64,000 nt of DNA from Acetobacter farinalis (lineage in GTDB: Bacteria > Pseudomonadota > Alphaproteobacteria > Acetobacterales > Acetobacteraceae). Made by a program: the position numbers and the translations under genes. Positions within the stretch are counted from its first letter, which is position 1; each line of letters opens with the position of its first letter. Positions 63,135 through 64,000 of this stretch are shown piece after piece. The stretch is from contig NZ_JAPIUX010000010.1 of assembly GCF_026240015.1 (NCBI RefSeq), positions 1-64,000 of the forward strand, in the 5' to 3' direction. The notes under the pieces were generated by a model. It did no database searches. It was given only the letters and a program-made list of their open reading frames with translations, and was not told where the DNA came from.

Positions 63135-64000
63135 ATGGCTGACCAATGGATTGAAGAAACCCTGTATGACAACTGGGGCCAGCGCTTCCGTGTCAAACAG
63201 GAACTGGCGCGCACCCGCAGCCCGTTTCAGGACATTGTGGTGTTTGAAAGCGAGTCGCACGGGCGCGTGCTGCTGCTGGATGGTGTTGTGCAGATTACTG
63301 AAGGCGATGAATTCGTTTATCAGGAAATGCTGACTCACGTGCCGCTGTTCACGCATGCCGCCCCGCGCACTGTGCTGATTATCGGCGCAGGGGATGGTGG
63401 CGTGCTGCGCCGGGTGCTGGAACATCCGGGTGTGGAAAAGGCCGTGATGGTGGAAATTGATGGCGCTGTCATCGAGCTTTCCAAAAAATATCTGCCCGGA
63501 ATTGCCGGTGATGCGTGGACCAACCCCCGCGCCGAGGTGATTGTGGGAGACGGGATTGATTACGTGGCGCGCGCCGCGGATGCATCTTTCGATGCCATTA
63601 TTGTGGACAGCACAGACCCGATTGGCGTGGGTGAAGTCCTGTTTACAGATTCGTTCTATGAACATTGCGCCCGCGTGCTCACGGCCGAGGGGCTCATTGT
63701 CAATCAGTGCGGTGTACCCTTCATGCAGGCGGATGAACTGCATGAAACCAGCCTGCGCCGCGCCAAGTTTTTCCCGCATGTGTCTGCCTATGTAGCGGCT
63801 GTGCCGACTTATGTTGGCGGGTTCATGACACTGGGGATTGCCTCCAAGGGCAAAAACCCGGCGGGTCAGGATGTGGCCGCCGTGCGCGCCCGCGCAGAGG
63901 CAGCCGGAATTCTGGGAAAAACGCAGTACTGGACACCCGAAATTCACGTCGGGTCGTTTAATCTGCCGCCGTATATCGCCCGTCATCTGCCTGCGGAAAA
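63135..64000 (+). CDS. speE: Spermidine synthase (3' end outside window)
   Basis: The ATG at 63135 opens a frame that has no stop before the window edge; 288 codons are visible, close to the full family length. The substrate and SAM-like cofactor region shows VLIIGAGDGGVLRRV, MVEIDGAVIELSK and the catalytic IIVDSTDPIG motif. It transfers an aminopropyl group from decarboxylated SAM to putrescine. It is adjacent to and probably co-transcribed with speD. Confidence 0.95.
   Translation, partial: MADQWIEETLYDNWGQRFRVKQELARTRSPFQDIVVFESESHGRVLLLDGVVQITEGDEFVYQEMLTHVPLFTHAAPRTVLIIGAGDGGVLRRVLEHPGVEKAVMVEIDGAVIELSKKYLPGIAGDAWTNPRAEVIVGDGIDYVARAADASFDAIIVDSTDPIGVGEVLFTDSFYEHCARVLTAEGLIVNQCGVPFMQADELHETSLRRAKFFPHVSAYVAAVPTYVGGFMTLGIASKGKNPAGQDVAAVRARAEAAGILGKTQYWTPEIHVGSFNLPPYIARHLPAE

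Overview
This 64-kb window reads as a stretch of chromosome from an acetic acid bacterium (Acetobacteraceae, most like Acetobacter). The basis is family-level: a G+C-rich alphaproteobacterial gene set, an F0 ATP synthase operon in the order I-a-c-b'-b with no F1 genes beside it, a split b/b' pair, pqiABC-type and Mla-type lipid transport operons, and a Hint-domain surface protein of a kind common in this family. No rRNA, CRISPR array, prophage or complete insertion sequence was seen. The only mobile-looking signal is a possible rearrangement junction at the left edge.

Layout. 1-4460: a large repeat/Hint/glycosyltransferase fusion protein, open to the left edge. 4514-6900: a secreted S10 peptidase divergent from a secreted protein built of 29-residue repeats. 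6969-11372: DEAD-box helicase, outer-membrane porin and glyoxalase I. 11482-14493: dapF-mtaB-ftsY. 14628-17169: F0 ATP synthase operon, followed immediately by a GT2/ArnT-like pair (17196-19627). 20014-20089: tRNA-Thr. 20261-24141: pqiABC-like MCE operon. 24288-28622 (minus): purF, cvpA, an unknown gene and a Na/Pi cotransporter. 28713-32228 (minus): metH. 32873-44699: six co-directional genes (type I secretion ATPase, membrane fusion protein, Sel1 protein, GT2-GT4 protein, unknown protein, GT4). 44787-48347 (minus): Mla-like permease, ATPase, MCE protein and lipoprotein. 48508-52173: truB, rpsO, pnp. 52250-53977: nitronate monooxygenase-like protein and a Pmp3/YqaE membrane peptide. 54192-58087: gyrA-coaD-cyclophilin. 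58432-58507: tRNA-Lys. 58555-62422: LysR regulator, a 54-residue His-rich lipoprotein and a large TPR protein. 62580-64000: speD-speE, with speE running off the right edge.

How the parts fit. Most genes are housekeeping: translation, RNA decay, methionine and SAM use, polyamines, purines, lysine/peptidoglycan precursor, energy. The accessory interest is envelope biology. There are two independent MCE lipid-transport operons, an ArnT-type lipid glycosylation pair, and a type I secretion cluster carrying two glycosyltransferase genes. The repeat/Hint/glycosyltransferase protein at the left edge shares a duplicated roughly 90-residue module with the GT2-GT4 protein of the secretion cluster 34 kb away. 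I infer that the two belong to one surface-protein secretion and glycosylation pathway. This is the best candidate in the window for an undescribed system.
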